DNA from: Alphaproteobacteria bacterium
GTDB lineage: Bacteria > Pseudomonadota > Alphaproteobacteria > RF32 > CAG-239
Length of the DNA: 64,000 nt
Assembly (NCBI GenBank): GCA_017465405.1
Contig: JAFTWG010000001.1
Location: forward strand, 62,001 to 126,000
Direction: 5' to 3'
A program made the translations under genes and the position numbers. Below the pieces are notes generated by a model. It ran no database searches. It had not been told where the DNA came from and saw only the letters and a program-made list of their open reading frames with translations. How positions within the stretch are numbered: position 1 is the stretch's first letter; each line of letters opens with the position of its first letter. Of this stretch, positions 25,592 to 34,923 are shown one piece after another.

Positions 25592-28240
25592 TTAGCATTT
25601 TTTGTTTCCGGTATAATCAACACCGTTATAAGCATCGATATAAATTTGACGAATGTCCTCCATCAAAGGATATACCGGATTTGCTCCCGTACATTGGTCA
25701 TCAAATGCTTTTTCGACAATATCATCAAGCTTTGCGTAGAAATCTTCTTCCTTAATCCCCCATTCTTTAATTGAATGTGGAATTTCAATATCATCTTTCA
25801 GCTTGCTGATTGCTTTGAGCAAGTTTTCTAACTTTTCATCATCATTTGCTCCATCTAATTGCAAATTATTTGCAATTTGACCATATCGAAGCTTTGCACT
25901 TGGGAATTTATATTGCGGGAAAATTGCCTGTTTACGAGGGCAATCTGTCGCATTATAACGAATAACCTGATTAAACAATAACGCATTTGCAATTCCGTGA
26001 GGAATATTGAACGCTCCGCCAAGCTTGTGAGCCATAGAGTGACACAAGCCCAAGAAAGAGTTTGCAAATGCCATACCTGCAATAGTTGCGGCATGATGAA
26101 CTTTTTCACGAGCAATCGGATCGTTCGCTCCATTTTGGTATGAACGAGGCAAATAGCGGAAAATTTGTTTAATAGCTTCTAATGCCGTAGAGTTTGTGAA
26201 GTTAGTTGCCATTGTAGAAACATAAGCTTCAACCGCGTGAACCAAAGCATCAAAGCCGGAAGCAGCAGTTAAACCTTTAGGCATACTATCAACAAAGTTA
26301 GCATCAATAATTGCCATATTAGGTGTCAAAGCATAATCGGCAATAGCATATTTTACATGAGTTTTATCATCGGTAATAACCGCAAAAGGAGTAACTTCGG
26401 AACCTGTTCCCGATGTTGTAGGAATTGCAACCATTTGTGCTTTTTTGCCTAATTCCGGAATAGAACAAATACGTTTGCGAATATCCATAAAACGCATAGA
26501 AATATCTTCGAAATTAACTTCGGGATGCTCGTACATCAACCAAATAATTTTAGCAGCATCCATCGGAGAACCACCGCCCAACGCAATAATTACATCCGGT
26601 TGATACGGACGAATCATTGCCAAAGCTTCATCAATGGTTGACAAAGTCGGGTCCGGCTTTACATCAAAAAAGATTTGATAATCAATATCCATTTCTTCCA
26701 AAACATTAGTAACATTATTTACCGCACCGGAATCAAATAAAAATCTGTCGGTAACAATAAAAGCTCTTTTTTTACCTTCTAATTCACGCAATGCGCAATC
26801 AACAGCTCCTCTCTTGAAATAGATTTTCGGCGGAACTCTAAACCACAACATATTTTCTCTCCTTTCGGCAACTGTTTTATAATTCAACAAATGTTTAACT
26901 CCGACGTTTTCACTAACGGCATTTCCTCCCCAAGAACCGCAACCTAAAGTCAACGATGGTTCAAGTTTGAAGTTAAATAAATCACCGATACCACCTTGAG
27001 ATGACGGAGAGTTAATCAATAAACGACCGGTAGGAAGTTTGGTGGCAAAATAGTTAATTCTGTCTTGAGAACGGCTGTCGGTGTAAAGAACCGATGTATG
27101 TCCGACGCCGCCTAAATTTACCAATTCTAAAGCCATATCTGTAGCTTGGTTAAAATCAGTAGCCTTATACAAAGCTAAAATAGGAGAAAGCTTTTCGTGA
27201 GCAAAAGGATTTTCACGAGCTGTTGATGTTTCTTCACTAACCAATACTTTTGCATGTGCAGGAACTTCAAAACCTGCCAATTTAGCAATGGTTGCAGCAC
27301 TTTGTCCGACAATAGCAGCATTTACGGTCATATTTTCGTTCAAAATAATCTTGCTTAACTGTTCAGATTCTTTCTTATTCAAAAGATATGCACCACGATA
27401 TATCAGTTCTTTTTTTACATCTTCGTATACATCATCAACAGCGACAATAGACTGCTCAGAAGCACAAATCATGCCATTGTCAAAAGTTTTGGACATCAAA
27501 ATATATGAAACCGCCATTTGAATATCAGCTGTTTCATCAATTACTGCCGGAGTATTGCCGGCACCGACACCTAATGCAGGTTTACCGCTGGAATAAGCAG
27601 CTTTTACCATACTCGGACCACCGGTTGCCAAAATTGTATCTACCAAAGGATGGGTTATGAGTTGGTGAGTCAAATCTAAACTCGGTTCGTCAATCCAAGC
27701 AATAATGTTTTTCGGAGCACCGGCAGCAACTGCAGCATCTAAAATCAATTTTGCTGCAGCTATTGTAGATTTTTTTGCTCTCGGGTGTGGAGAAAAAATA
27801 ATTGCATTACGAGTTTTTAGCGAAATTAACGACTTAAATATTGCCGTAGAGGTTGGGTTTGTTGTCGGAATAATTCCGGCAATAACGCCTAAAGGCTCAG
27901 CCACAATTTTAGTACCGTTGGTCTTGTCATTTTTAATAACACCGCAAGTTTTTGCATTTTTATACTTATTGTATATATATTCGGAAGCAAAATGATTTTT
28001 AATTATTTTATCTTCCATAACTCCCATTCCGGTATCTTCAACAGCCATACGAGCCAAAGGTATTCTGGCTTTATCGGCAGCCGCAGCAGCAGCTTTAAAA
28101 ATAGCATTAACCTGTTCTTGTGAAAAAGTTGCATATTCTTTTTGTGCTCTTTTAACTTTAGCAATCAATTCTTCTAAAGCTTCCGGAGAATTTATAATTT
28201 CCCCTGAAATTTCTTCCGAATTTTTTATATTTTTTTCCAT
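25592..28240 (-). CDS. adhE: bifunctional acetaldehyde-CoA/alcohol dehydrogenase
   Basis: An 882-residue two-domain enzyme that reduces acetyl-CoA to acetaldehyde and then ethanol using NADH. The N-terminal aldehyde dehydrogenase domain (to about 440) has the catalytic cysteine in DNGMICASEQSIV. The C-terminal iron-containing alcohol dehydrogenase domain has GGGSPMDAAKIIW for NAD binding and metal histidines in LCHSMAHKLGGAFNIPHG. It would form spirosomes as in other AdhE. The ATG at 28240 has GGAG at good spacing; the TTG four codons earlier does not. It points to mixed-acid or ethanol fermentation. Confidence 0.97.
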   Translation of the reverse strand: MEKNIKNSEEISGEIINSPEALEELIAKVKRAQKEYATFSQEQVNAIFKAAAAAADKARIPLARMAVEDTGMGVMEDKIIKNHFASEYIYNKYKNAKTCGVIKNDKTNGTKIVAEPLGVIAGIIPTTNPTSTAIFKSLISLKTRNAIIFSPHPRAKKSTIAAAKLILDAAVAAGAPKNIIAWIDEPSLDLTHQLITHPLVDTILATGGPSMVKAAYSSGKPALGVGAGNTPAVIDETADIQMAVSYILMSKTFDNGMICASEQSIVAVDDVYEDVKKELIYRGAYLLNKKESEQLSKIILNENMTVNAAIVGQSAATIAKLAGFEVPAHAKVLVSEETSTARENPFAHEKLSPILALYKATDFNQATDMALELVNLGGVGHTSVLYTDSRSQDRINYFATKLPTGRLLINSPSSQGGIGDLFNFKLEPSLTLGCGSWGGNAVSENVGVKHLLNYKTVAERRENMLWFRVPPKIYFKRGAVDCALRELEGKKRAFIVTDRFLFDSGAVNNVTNVLEEMDIDYQIFFDVKPDPTLSTIDEALAMIRPYQPDVIIALGGGSPMDAAKIIWLMYEHPEVNFEDISMRFMDIRKRICSIPELGKKAQMVAIPTTSGTGSEVTPFAVITDDKTHVKYAIADYALTPNMAIIDANFVDSMPKGLTAASGFDALVHAVEAYVSTMATNFTNSTALEAIKQIFRYLPRSYQNGANDPIAREKVHHAATIAGMAFANSFLGLCHSMAHKLGGAFNIPHGIANALLFNQVIRYNATDCPRKQAIFPQYKFPSAKLRYGQIANNLQLDGANDDEKLENLLKAISKLKDDIEIPHSIKEWGIKEEDFYAKLDDIVEKAFDDQCTGANPVYPLMEDIRQIYIDAYNGVDYTGNKKC

Positions 28241-28276
28241 TACATACTCCAAATCAATATTATTTAATTCGGAGAA

Positions 28277-28304
28277 ATAATAGTTTTTTTGTATTTTTTT
28301 ACAA
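28277..28304 (-). promoter_or_regulatory. sigma-70 promoter for adhE
   Basis: On the minus strand, TTGTAA (28299-28304), a 16-bp spacer and TATTAT (28277-28282), about 37 bases upstream of the adhE ATG. Confidence 0.6.
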
Positions 28305-28351
28305 CCTCGAAAAACAACTAAAACAAAAAACTTTTATTTCTGTTTGTTACA

Positions 28352-28379
28352 AAAAAATCCCCGATTTTTCGGGGATTTG
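28352..28379 (-). terminator. intrinsic terminator of serS
   Basis: Arms AAATCCCCGA (28356-28365) and TCGGGGATTT (28370-28379) with a 4-base loop. On the minus strand the stem is followed by a T run (28352-28358), just after the serS stop. Confidence 0.9.
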
Positions 28380-28382
28380 AAT

Positions 28383-29660
28383 TTATTTTTTGCCACCGAT
28401 GAACTTCTTGCCCATCATATACGGCTGCAATTTTTCGGGAATACGAACCGAACCGTCTGCTTGTTGATGATTTTCCAAAAACGGAACCAACGCTCTCGGA
28501 GTTGCAATACCGGTATTGTTCAATGTATGAACAAATCTGACTTTACCTTCGGCATTGTCACGATAGCGTAAGTTGGTGCGACGTGCTTGCCATTCGGTAA
28601 TATTTGAACAACTGTGAGTTTCTCTGTAACAATTTTGGCTCGGAACCCACGCTTCTAAATCGTATTGACGATATTTTGGAGCGCCCATATCACCGGTACA
28701 AACTTCTAATACCTGATACGGCAATTCTAAATCTTGCAAAACTTCTTCTGAAATTTGCAACAATTTTTTATGCCACTTTTCACTCTCGGCAACATCATTT
28801 TTACAAATAACAAATTGTTCTGTTTTCATAAATTGGTGAACACGGGTCAAACCGCGAGTATCTTTTCCGGCTGCTCCTGCCTCACGACGAAAACAAGGAG
28901 AAAATCCGGCATACAGAATAGGCAATTCGTTTTCAGTCAAAATTTCATCTGCACGCAAAGAGTTCAAAATCAACTCTGCTGTTCCGGATAAATAAACATC
29001 GTCTTCCGGCATATAATAAATTTCGTCCTTCGCAAACGGCAAATATCCTTGGCCGTAAAGCGGTTTTTCTTTAGAAATAGATGGCACGGTAATTACTTTG
29101 AAACCATAACCGGCAAGTTTATCCATAACCAAAAGATGAATAGCCAATTCTAAACGAGCCAATTCATCACAAATTGCATAAGTACGAGAACCGCAAACTT
29201 TTGCAATACGTTCCAACTCGCCCCAACCGTTCATATCCATGATTTCGACATGGTCTTTCGGTTCAAAATCAAAACTCGGAATTTCACCGACTTTACGACA
29301 TACTACATTTTGGCTGTCATCGACACCGACCGGCGTTTCCGGACTGGGCAAGTTTGGAACTCTCCACATAATTTCATCTAATTTAGCCTGTTCGGCAGCC
29401 AATTTTTCTTGTTCTGCTTTAAATTGTTCTCCGATAGCCTTACTTTTTGCAATAATGGACGGACGCTCTTCCGATGAAGCAGACTTTATGGAGTTACTCA
29501 AACGATTTTTTTCTTCAGCTAAAGCTTGAGAAGAAGTTTTAAGCTTATTGACCTCAAGATAAAGATTGATTAATTCATCTACATTTATAATGCAGCCCTT
29601 TTTGGCAAAACCCTCTTTTACAACTTCGGGGTTTTCTACAATATATTTAATATCTAACAT
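28383..29660 (-). CDS. serS: serine--tRNA ligase
   Basis: This 425-residue class II synthetase has the N-terminal antiparallel coiled-coil arm (about 30-105, rich in EEKNRLSNSIKS and EQEKLAAEQAKLDE) that grips the long variable arm of tRNA-Ser. The class II catalytic core follows, with motif 2 FSPCFRREAGAAGKDTRGL and motif 3 NTGIATPRALVPFLENHQ near the end. Length is standard. It is a single-gene unit with its own terminator, divergent from trpS. Confidence 0.98.
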   Translation of the reverse strand: MLDIKYIVENPEVVKEGFAKKGCIINVDELINLYLEVNKLKTSSQALAEEKNRLSNSIKSASSEERPSIIAKSKAIGEQFKAEQEKLAAEQAKLDEIMWRVPNLPSPETPVGVDDSQNVVCRKVGEIPSFDFEPKDHVEIMDMNGWGELERIAKVCGSRTYAICDELARLELAIHLLVMDKLAGYGFKVITVPSISKEKPLYGQGYLPFAKDEIYYMPEDDVYLSGTAELILNSLRADEILTENELPILYAGFSPCFRREAGAAGKDTRGLTRVHQFMKTEQFVICKNDVAESEKWHKKLLQISEEVLQDLELPYQVLEVCTGDMGAPKYRQYDLEAWVPSQNCYRETHSCSNITEWQARRTNLRYRDNAEGKVRFVHTLNNTGIATPRALVPFLENHQQADGSVRIPEKLQPYMMGKKFIGGKK

Positions 29661-29758
29661 TTTTTAGCGTCCTTAATTTTTTTAATTGATTTATAAACGC
29701 AGATAGAGTAACAATTTTATAGATAATTACAATCAAAAAATGATAAAAAGGCACTAAA

Positions 29759-30775
29759 ATGTTTGAAAATAAAATTGTTTTGACCGGAGTTAAGCCAACC
29801 GGCACTCCTCATATCGGTAATTTTTTGGGAGCAATTCGCCCTGCTTTACAACTCGGACACCAAGTTTTGGATGCAGGCGGAAAGCACTATATGTTTATTG
29901 CCGACTATCACGCAATTAATGCGGAAAAAGACCCGCAGGTTCTAAATCAAAAACTTAAAGAAATTGCTTGTGTATATTTGGCATTCGGCTTAGACCCGAA
30001 CAGAACGATTTTTTATCGTCAATCTGACATTTATCAAATTCCGGAAATTACAACAATTTTATATGCCTATACTCCGAAAGGATTTATGAACAAAGCTCAC
30101 GCATACAAAGCTTGTTTAGATAAAAATCGTGAAGCCGGAAAACCCGATGACGACGGTATCAATATGGGGCTTTATACCTACCCTACTCTAATGGCAGCAG
30201 ATATTTTGACCTTTGATACCGATATTGTTCCGGTAGGAAAAGATCAAGTTCAACACGTTGAAATCGCTCGTGATATTGCCGGAATTATTAATGCTCACTA
30301 CAATCAAAAACTTTTACATTTACCGGAATATTACCTTGATCAAAATGTTGCGGTTGTTCCCGGAATTGACGGTCGAAAAATGAGCAAAAGCTATGGTAAT
30401 GTCATTCCTATTTTTGCCGATGACAAAGAGATAAAAAAAGCCGTATTCTCTATTAAGACAGACTCTCGCCCGATGGAAGAGCCTAAAAACCCTGAAGAAA
30501 TTTTGGTTTATCAGGTATATAAATCCGTTGCTTCTGCCGATAAGGTAGCAGAAATGGCTTATGGATTAGAAAATGGCAAGTTAGGATACGGACATATTAA
30601 AAATATGTTGCTTGATGCCATAATTGATTTAGTGAAAGAATCTAGAGAAAAATATCAATATTATATGGAACATTTTGAAGAGGTCGAGGCAATGTTGGAA
30701 GAAGGTGCAGCAAAAGCTCGTCCACATGCTGCAAAAACTCTAGAACGTTTACGAAACGCCGTCTTCGGAAGATAA
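29759..30775 (+). CDS. trpS: tryptophan--tRNA ligase
   Basis: This 338-residue class Ic synthetase carries the HIGH-like PTGTPHIGNFLGAIRPAL (HIGN at residues 18-21) and the KMSKS loop DGRKMSKSYGN near residue 204. The segment VPVGKDQVQHVEIARDIA is typical of TrpRS. Length is normal. It is followed after about 100 bases by an outer-membrane protein gene with its own promoter. Confidence 0.98.
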   Translation: MFENKIVLTGVKPTGTPHIGNFLGAIRPALQLGHQVLDAGGKHYMFIADYHAINAEKDPQVLNQKLKEIACVYLAFGLDPNRTIFYRQSDIYQIPEITTILYAYTPKGFMNKAHAYKACLDKNREAGKPDDDGINMGLYTYPTLMAADILTFDTDIVPVGKDQVQHVEIARDIAGIINAHYNQKLLHLPEYYLDQNVAVVPGIDGRKMSKSYGNVIPIFADDKEIKKAVFSIKTDSRPMEEPKNPEEILVYQVYKSVASADKVAEMAYGLENGKLGYGHIKNMLLDAIIDLVKESREKYQYYMEHFEEVEAMLEEGAAKARPHAAKTLERLRNAVFGR

Positions 30776-30779
30776 GGTA

Positions 30780-30807
30780 TTGCTTATTATAAATTATATG
30801 TTATATT
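30780..30807 (+). promoter_or_regulatory. sigma-70 promoter for the outer-membrane protein gene
   Basis: TTGCTT (30780-30785), a 16-bp spacer and TATATT (30802-30807). Transcription would begin near 30814, about 60 bases upstream of the ATG at 30875. Confidence 0.6.
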
Positions 30808-30874
30808 TTGTTTGGATTGGTATGTACTAATCTTGGGCTTCGAAAACCCAAAATCAAATAAAAGGAATATACAT

Positions 30875-31537
30875 ATGAAAAAGACTATATTAATGGCAGG
30901 TATTGCCACATCATTGTTTGCATTTAATGCAAATGCTCTTGATTTTAATCCGTACGTTTCAGTAAAAGCTACTTATACCGATTTAAAAGCTGATTTAAAT
31001 TACAAAAGCACTTGGTTTTTTGAAACAGAAAGTCAATCCTATGACATCGGTGATAAAGACTTAGGCGGTGCGATTGCTTTCGGTTCTGCTTTTCAAGCGC
31101 CTTATGGTAATATCAGAGCTGAATTAGAATATAATAAAAAAGCAGATACAGAAAGTTCTTATGTAGATTGGGGAGATACATATAAAACAAAAATTGAAAC
31201 CCAGTCTTTTATGCTCAATGCATATTATGACATTAATACTGGAACAAAATTCACCCCATATATCGGTATAGGACTCGGTTATGCACAAATTAAAGCTCAA
31301 GACCAATATTGGTCTGAATATTACGGTGACATAAAAGACACCAACTTCTCTTGGCAAATCGGTGCAGGTATTTCATACTCAATCAATGATAACTTTGTAG
31401 TTGATGCCGGATACAGATATATTGATTTTGGAGATTTATCTGAAACACAAAATTATGATGGTCCGGGATTTGATGAAACGAACGAATTTGATATAACCGC
31501 AAATGAATTTTATCTAGGTTTACGTTATCAATTCTAA
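30875..31537 (+). CDS. outer-membrane beta-barrel protein (Opa/P44-like)
   Basis: A 220-residue precursor with a clean signal peptide (MKKTILMAGIATSLFAFNAN, cleaved after ANA). Alternating beta strands follow, with typical barrel turns such as FTPYIGIGLGYAQIKAQ, WQIGAGISYSINDNFVVDAG and YRYIDFGDLSE, ending NEFYLGLRYQF with a C-terminal Phe for BAM recognition. The fold resembles small 8-stranded porin-like or surface-antigen proteins. The ATG at 30875 has AAAGGA at the right distance and is the only start that gives an intact signal peptide. Confidence 0.88.
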   Translation: MKKTILMAGIATSLFAFNANALDFNPYVSVKATYTDLKADLNYKSTWFFETESQSYDIGDKDLGGAIAFGSAFQAPYGNIRAELEYNKKADTESSYVDWGDTYKTKIETQSFMLNAYYDINTGTKFTPYIGIGLGYAQIKAQDQYWSEYYGDIKDTNFSWQIGAGISYSINDNFVVDAGYRYIDFGDLSETQNYDGPGFDETNEFDITANEFYLGLRYQF

Positions 31538-31540
31538 TCA

Positions 31541-31574
31541 AAAAACTCGGGAGTTTGCCAGCTCCCGAGTTTTT
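31541..31574. terminator. bidirectional terminator
   Basis: Arms AAAACTCGGGAG (31542-31553) and CTCCCGAGTTTT (31562-31573) around an 8-base loop, with A and T runs outside. It lies between the barrel gene and the convergent glyS. Confidence 0.92.
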
Positions 31575-31578
31575 ATTC

Positions 31579-32937
31579 TTATAAGAAATATTCTCTCAAA
31601 TAGTTCGGTAAATCCGCAATATTAACACGATGTTGTTCCATTGTATCTCTATCTCTTACCGTTACGGATTCCGGTTGTTGTTCAATGGTTTCAAAATCAA
31701 CCGTAAGACATAACGGAGTCCCTATTTCATCATGGCGACGATATGCTTTACCGATGTTACCGGTATTTTCCAAAGCTACACGACCAATACCTAATTTGAG
31801 TAAATTCTTTTTAATTTCATGACATTTTGCCATAATCTGTTCGTTGTTCTTTTTGAGAGGAATTACGGCAACCTTAATCGGAGCCAAGTGTTTTTTAAGT
31901 TTTAACACAATACGACTGTTACCTTCGCCTAAATCCTCTTCGGTATAAGCTTCGGTCATAACTGCTAATACCCCTCTGTCAACGCCCATAGATGGCTCAA
32001 TAACAAAAGGAACAACCCATTTATTTTTGTCATCCATAATGCATAATTTTTGTGTAGATTCATTATTCTTATGACAGTTAGAAGTCAAATTCATCTCATC
32101 TTGAGCTTTGGTATGATTTCCTAAATCATAGTCTGTACGGTTAGCAATACCTTCCAACTCTTCCATTCCGTGAGGAAATTGATATTCGATATCATAGCAA
32201 GCTTTTGCATAGTGGGCTAAATCTTCTTTCGGAGTGGTATAAATGTTGATATTTTCACGTTTAAGACCTTGTTCTTCCCACCATTTAATACGCTCTTCTT
32301 TCCAAGTTTCGTGCCATTTTTCATCTTCGCCGGGTTCTACAAAATATTCCAACTCGGCTTGTTCAAATTCGCGAACACGGAAAATAAAATTACGCGGAGT
32401 AATTTCGTTACGGAAAGATTTTCCGATTTGAGCAATACCGAACGGAAGTTTGCGAGATGTTGAATCGACAACATTTTTGAATTGTGTAAAAATAGCTTGT
32501 GCTGTTTCCGGACGCAAATAACCATAAGAAGAACCGTCATCAACCGGACCTATTGCGGTTTTGAACATCAAATTAAACGGACGCGGTTCTGTCAATTCGG
32601 TAGAGCCGCAGTTTGGGCATTTTCCGTCAATGTGGTCTGCTCTAAAACGTGATTTACATTTTTTGCAGTCAACCATCGGATCAGAGAAAGTATCTTCGTG
32701 ACCGGAATAGTGTAAAACTTTTTGATTGGTCAAAATAGCAGAATCAAGTCCTTCAACGTCATCACGTTCATACACCATTGAACGCCACCAAGCAGCTTTT
32801 AAATTATTTTTCAATTCCACACCAAGCGGGCCATAGTCATAAACCCCTTGTAGTCCGCCATAAATATCGGCATTTTGAAAAATAAAACCGCGACGTTTAC
32901 ACAAAGATACGAGTTGATCCATAGTTTTTGCAGGCAT
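31579..32937 (-). CDS. glyS: glycine--tRNA ligase, dimeric (alpha2) type
   Basis: This 452-residue class II synthetase is of the single-chain dimeric type. It opens [20 protein letters not shown] and [20 protein letters not shown]. It has a Cys4 zinc site ([20 protein letters not shown], residues about 87-106), motif 2 in [20 protein letters not shown], and a C-terminal anticodon domain ending LRKYL-type sequence (NYLREYFL). Most proteobacteria use the unrelated heterotetrameric GlyQ/GlyS enzyme, so this form is notable. It closes against the barrel-gene terminator. Confidence 0.95.
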   Translation of the reverse strand: MPAKTMDQLVSLCKRRGFIFQNADIYGGLQGVYDYGPLGVELKNNLKAAWWRSMVYERDDVEGLDSAILTNQKVLHYSGHEDTFSDPMVDCKKCKSRFRADHIDGKCPNCGSTELTEPRPFNLMFKTAIGPVDDGSSYGYLRPETAQAIFTQFKNVVDSTSRKLPFGIAQIGKSFRNEITPRNFIFRVREFEQAELEYFVEPGEDEKWHETWKEERIKWWEEQGLKRENINIYTTPKEDLAHYAKACYDIEYQFPHGMEELEGIANRTDYDLGNHTKAQDEMNLTSNCHKNNESTQKLCIMDDKNKWVVPFVIEPSMGVDRGVLAVMTEAYTEEDLGEGNSRIVLKLKKHLAPIKVAVIPLKKNNEQIMAKCHEIKKNLLKLGIGRVALENTGNIGKAYRRHDEIGTPLCLTVDFETIEQQPESVTVRDRDTMEQHRVNIADLPNYLREYFL

Positions 32938-33043
32938 TGTTTTAGTCCTTTATATATCTTATATTCTTAATATTGTTGATTTCTTAACTTCTTTGCTTTA
33001 TAAGGTATCTATTAAAAAATATCAAGTGGAGATAATAAAAAAG

Positions 33044-33904
33044 ATGGTAAAAAAAGTAAAAGTTGCCCTAATTTACGATTTTGACGGCACATTAAGCACA
33101 ACCAATATGCAAGATTATTGCCTGATTCCAAAGTTTGGTATGGATGCTAAAAAGTTTTGGCACGAAGCAAATACTTGGTGGATAGAAAACGATGCAGACC
33201 AAATAACCAGTTCTATGTACTATTTTGTGAAAATGTCTCACGAAAAGAAAGTACCTTTAACAAAAGAAATTTTTGCCGAATGCGGAAAAGATATTGAATA
33301 TTTTGCCGGAGTAGAAGATTGGTTTGCTCGCATTAATCACTATGGCGATATGCTCGATTTAGATATTGAACACTATGTTATTTCTTCCGGATACGAAGAA
33401 ATTATTGACGGAACGTCAATTCGCAAACACTTTAAAGAAGTGTTCGGATGTGCTTATGCCTATGACGAAGAAGGACACCCGATTTGGCCGGCAAGAGTTG
33501 TAAACTATTCTACAAAAACTCAATATCTTTCCAAAATAAATAAAGGTCTCGGCAAACTGGAAGATAGAGCGGTTAATGAGTTTATGCCGGATAATGAACG
33601 TCCGATACCGTTTACACGTATGGTATATTTCGGAGATGGTGATACCGACATTCCATCTATGCGTTTAGTTAAGAAAAACGGCGGATATTCAATTGCGGTA
33701 TACAAACCTAAAAGCACTAAAAAATCTAAAGCAATTAAATTATTAACAGACGGACGTGTAAATTTTGCATTACCTGCAGACTATTCGGAAGACCACGATA
33801 TTGACACGGTTGTAAAAACAATTTTAGTAAAATTGGCAACTGAGCGTGATTTGCAAGAACTGCAAGAAAAAGAAGATAAGAAAAAACTTCCGAGAGAAAA
33901 ATAA
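33044..33904 (+). CDS. HAD-superfamily phosphatase (phosphoserine phosphatase-like)
   Basis: A 286-residue cytosolic protein with HAD motif I ALIYDFDGTLSTTNM, motif II HYVISSGYEE, a lysine-containing motif III region and motif IV VYFGDGDTDIPSM. The tail is highly charged and helical (LATERDLQELQEKEDKKK). The overall layout resembles the HAD-IB/phosphoserine phosphatase-like group rather than the neighbouring 24.8-kb HAD protein. I start at the ATG at 33044; the upstream frame overlaps the promoter region of the divergent glyS. Substrate unknown. Confidence 0.82.
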   Translation: MVKKVKVALIYDFDGTLSTTNMQDYCLIPKFGMDAKKFWHEANTWWIENDADQITSSMYYFVKMSHEKKVPLTKEIFAECGKDIEYFAGVEDWFARINHYGDMLDLDIEHYVISSGYEEIIDGTSIRKHFKEVFGCAYAYDEEGHPIWPARVVNYSTKTQYLSKINKGLGKLEDRAVNEFMPDNERPIPFTRMVYFGDGDTDIPSMRLVKKNGGYSIAVYKPKSTKKSKAIKLLTDGRVNFALPADYSEDHDIDTVVKTILVKLATERDLQELQEKEDKKKLPREK

Positions 33905-33908
33905 TCCG

Positions 33909-33937
33909 AAAAGGTCGCAAAATAAGCGACCTTTTTT
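33909..33937 (+). terminator. intrinsic terminator of the HAD phosphatase gene
   Basis: Arms AAAAGGTCGC and GCGACCTTTT with a 7-base loop and T run to 33937, four bases after the gene's stop. Confidence 0.9.
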
Positions 33938-34011
33938 AATGCTTAATAGGCATTATCCACAGAATTACATAAAATGTATTTACATCCGACAAAAAATATG
34001 CTAGAAAAATC

Positions 34012-34043
34012 TATAATAGGGAATTGGTGCATCAATTCCCTAT
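34012..34043 (+). promoter_or_regulatory. perfect -10 box overlapped by an operator-like palindrome
   Basis: A perfect TATAAT (34012-34017) runs directly into an 11-bp inverted repeat, ATAGGGAATTG (34016-34026) and CAATTCCCTAT (34033-34043). The repeat would cover the transcription start. No good -35 is seen at 17 bp; CCGACA lies 20 bp upstream. This is the only clear promoter candidate for the Tlde1-like gene. The same palindrome could instead act as an RNA hairpin ahead of a short T-rich stretch. Confidence 0.5.
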
Positions 34044-34053
34044 TTATTTTATG

Positions 34054-34077
34054 AAGAACGTTATTAGTTCTTTTTTT
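34054..34077 (+). terminator. terminator-like hairpin in the toxin leader (first)
   Basis: Arms AAGAAC and GTTCTT around a 7-base loop, followed by seven T at 34071-34077. It lies 54 bases before the Tlde1 start codon. Confidence 0.6.
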
Positions 34078-34089
34078 ACATCAATTTAT

Positions 34090-34118
34090 GACTGCATTTT
34101 CGAATGCAGTCTTTTTTT
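34090..34118 (+). terminator. terminator hairpin with UUCG loop directly before the toxin ribosome site
   Basis: Perfect 9-bp stem GACTGCATT / AATGCAGTC closed by a TTCG tetraloop, followed by seven T (34112-34118). The ribosome site GGAG begins at 34121 and the ATG is at 34131, so no promoter fits between terminator and gene. Upstream transcription must read through it. Confidence 0.75.
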
Positions 34119-34130
34119 ATGGAGAAAAAC

Positions 34131-34826
34131 ATGACATTATATAAATTAAAAGAAAATTCTCAAATAGATGAATTTGGAATTGATCATTCAAAATTCTCTC
34201 TTCGAGATGAAATTGAATATAACATGATGCGAGCTAGAGAAAAGGAGAGACAACAAAGCTTAAATCCGGCTGCTAATGAATATAGTTACTATGATCGTTT
34301 TAATGCTCATAATAGAATAAACCAACAGAAAAATGTTACTCCTACCAAACCGGATTATTCACAACCGGGAGAACTTTTATTTGATGGTCAAAATCTAAGT
34401 TGGCAACAAAACGGAAAGCCGGTTAAATATTGGAAAGCTATGTCAGGAACACCGAATTTGCAAAGTTCACAACATACAAAAATAAAAAATGCCGGACCAA
34501 TACCGGAAGGCGATTATGTTTTAAAGAAAGACAGCGGACAGGATTATGATAATATTCCTTTGATACAAAGATTAAATATGGTTAATCCTTATCATAAAGA
34601 TTACTGGTTTGAAAAACCTAACAGTTGGGGAAAAAGTAGAGTTCCGATCCAACCTTTGCCTAACACAAATACTTATGGTCGTGACAGTATGTATGTTCAT
34701 GGAGGAACAACTTTAGGTTCTGGCGGTTGTATCGATTTAACTTCCGGCAATGAAAGTTTTTATAATGATTTTAAAAATTATAACACTGATTTACCATTGA
34801 AAGTAAAATACCCTAAAGGTTGGTAA
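34131..34826 (+). CDS. Tlde1-like (DUF2778) L,D-transpeptidase-fold toxin
   Basis: A 231-residue protein. The first 80 residues are polar and probably disordered. The rest (about 85-231) matches the Tlde1/DUF2778 domain: GELLFDGQNLSWQQNGKPV, GPIPEGDYVL and the catalytic cluster MYVHGGTTLGSGGCIDLT, which supplies the His and Cys of the YkuD-like active site. Tlde1 effectors of type VI secretion trim or alter peptidoglycan crosslinks in the periplasm of rival cells. No signal peptide is seen, which fits delivery by a secretion machine. The start is set by GGAG six bases upstream. Two paralogous membrane proteins follow, likely immunity proteins. No secretion genes are in the window. Confidence 0.8.
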   Translation: MTLYKLKENSQIDEFGIDHSKFSLRDEIEYNMMRAREKERQQSLNPAANEYSYYDRFNAHNRINQQKNVTPTKPDYSQPGELLFDGQNLSWQQNGKPVKYWKAMSGTPNLQSSQHTKIKNAGPIPEGDYVLKKDSGQDYDNIPLIQRLNMVNPYHKDYWFEKPNSWGKSRVPIQPLPNTNTYGRDSMYVHGGTTLGSGGCIDLTSGNESFYNDFKNYNTDLPLKVKYPKGW

Positions 34827-34833
34827 AAAAAAT

Positions 34834-34867
34834 AAGAACTTGGCAAAAATTTTCTTGCCAAGTTCTT
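34834..34867. terminator. hairpin after the toxin gene
   Basis: Perfect 13-bp arms (34834-34846 and 34855-34867; AAGAACTTGGCAA / TTGCCAAGTTCTT) with an 8-base loop and a T-rich tail. It separates toxin and immunity transcripts and may make the immunity gene independent or favoured. Confidence 0.75.
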
Positions 34868-34923
34868 CTTTATATTCTATTTTATGTAATTATAACAACA
34901 GAAAAAACAACCAGAGGTTTTAT

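Noticed and set aside
33953..34050. Chromosomal origin of replication
   Set aside because: Only one DnaA box and no cluster of boxes or unwinding element.
34104..34131. Upstream in-frame ATG starts for the Tlde1-like gene
   Set aside because: They fall inside the terminator hairpin and lack ribosome sites; the ATG at 34131 has GGAG at ideal spacing.
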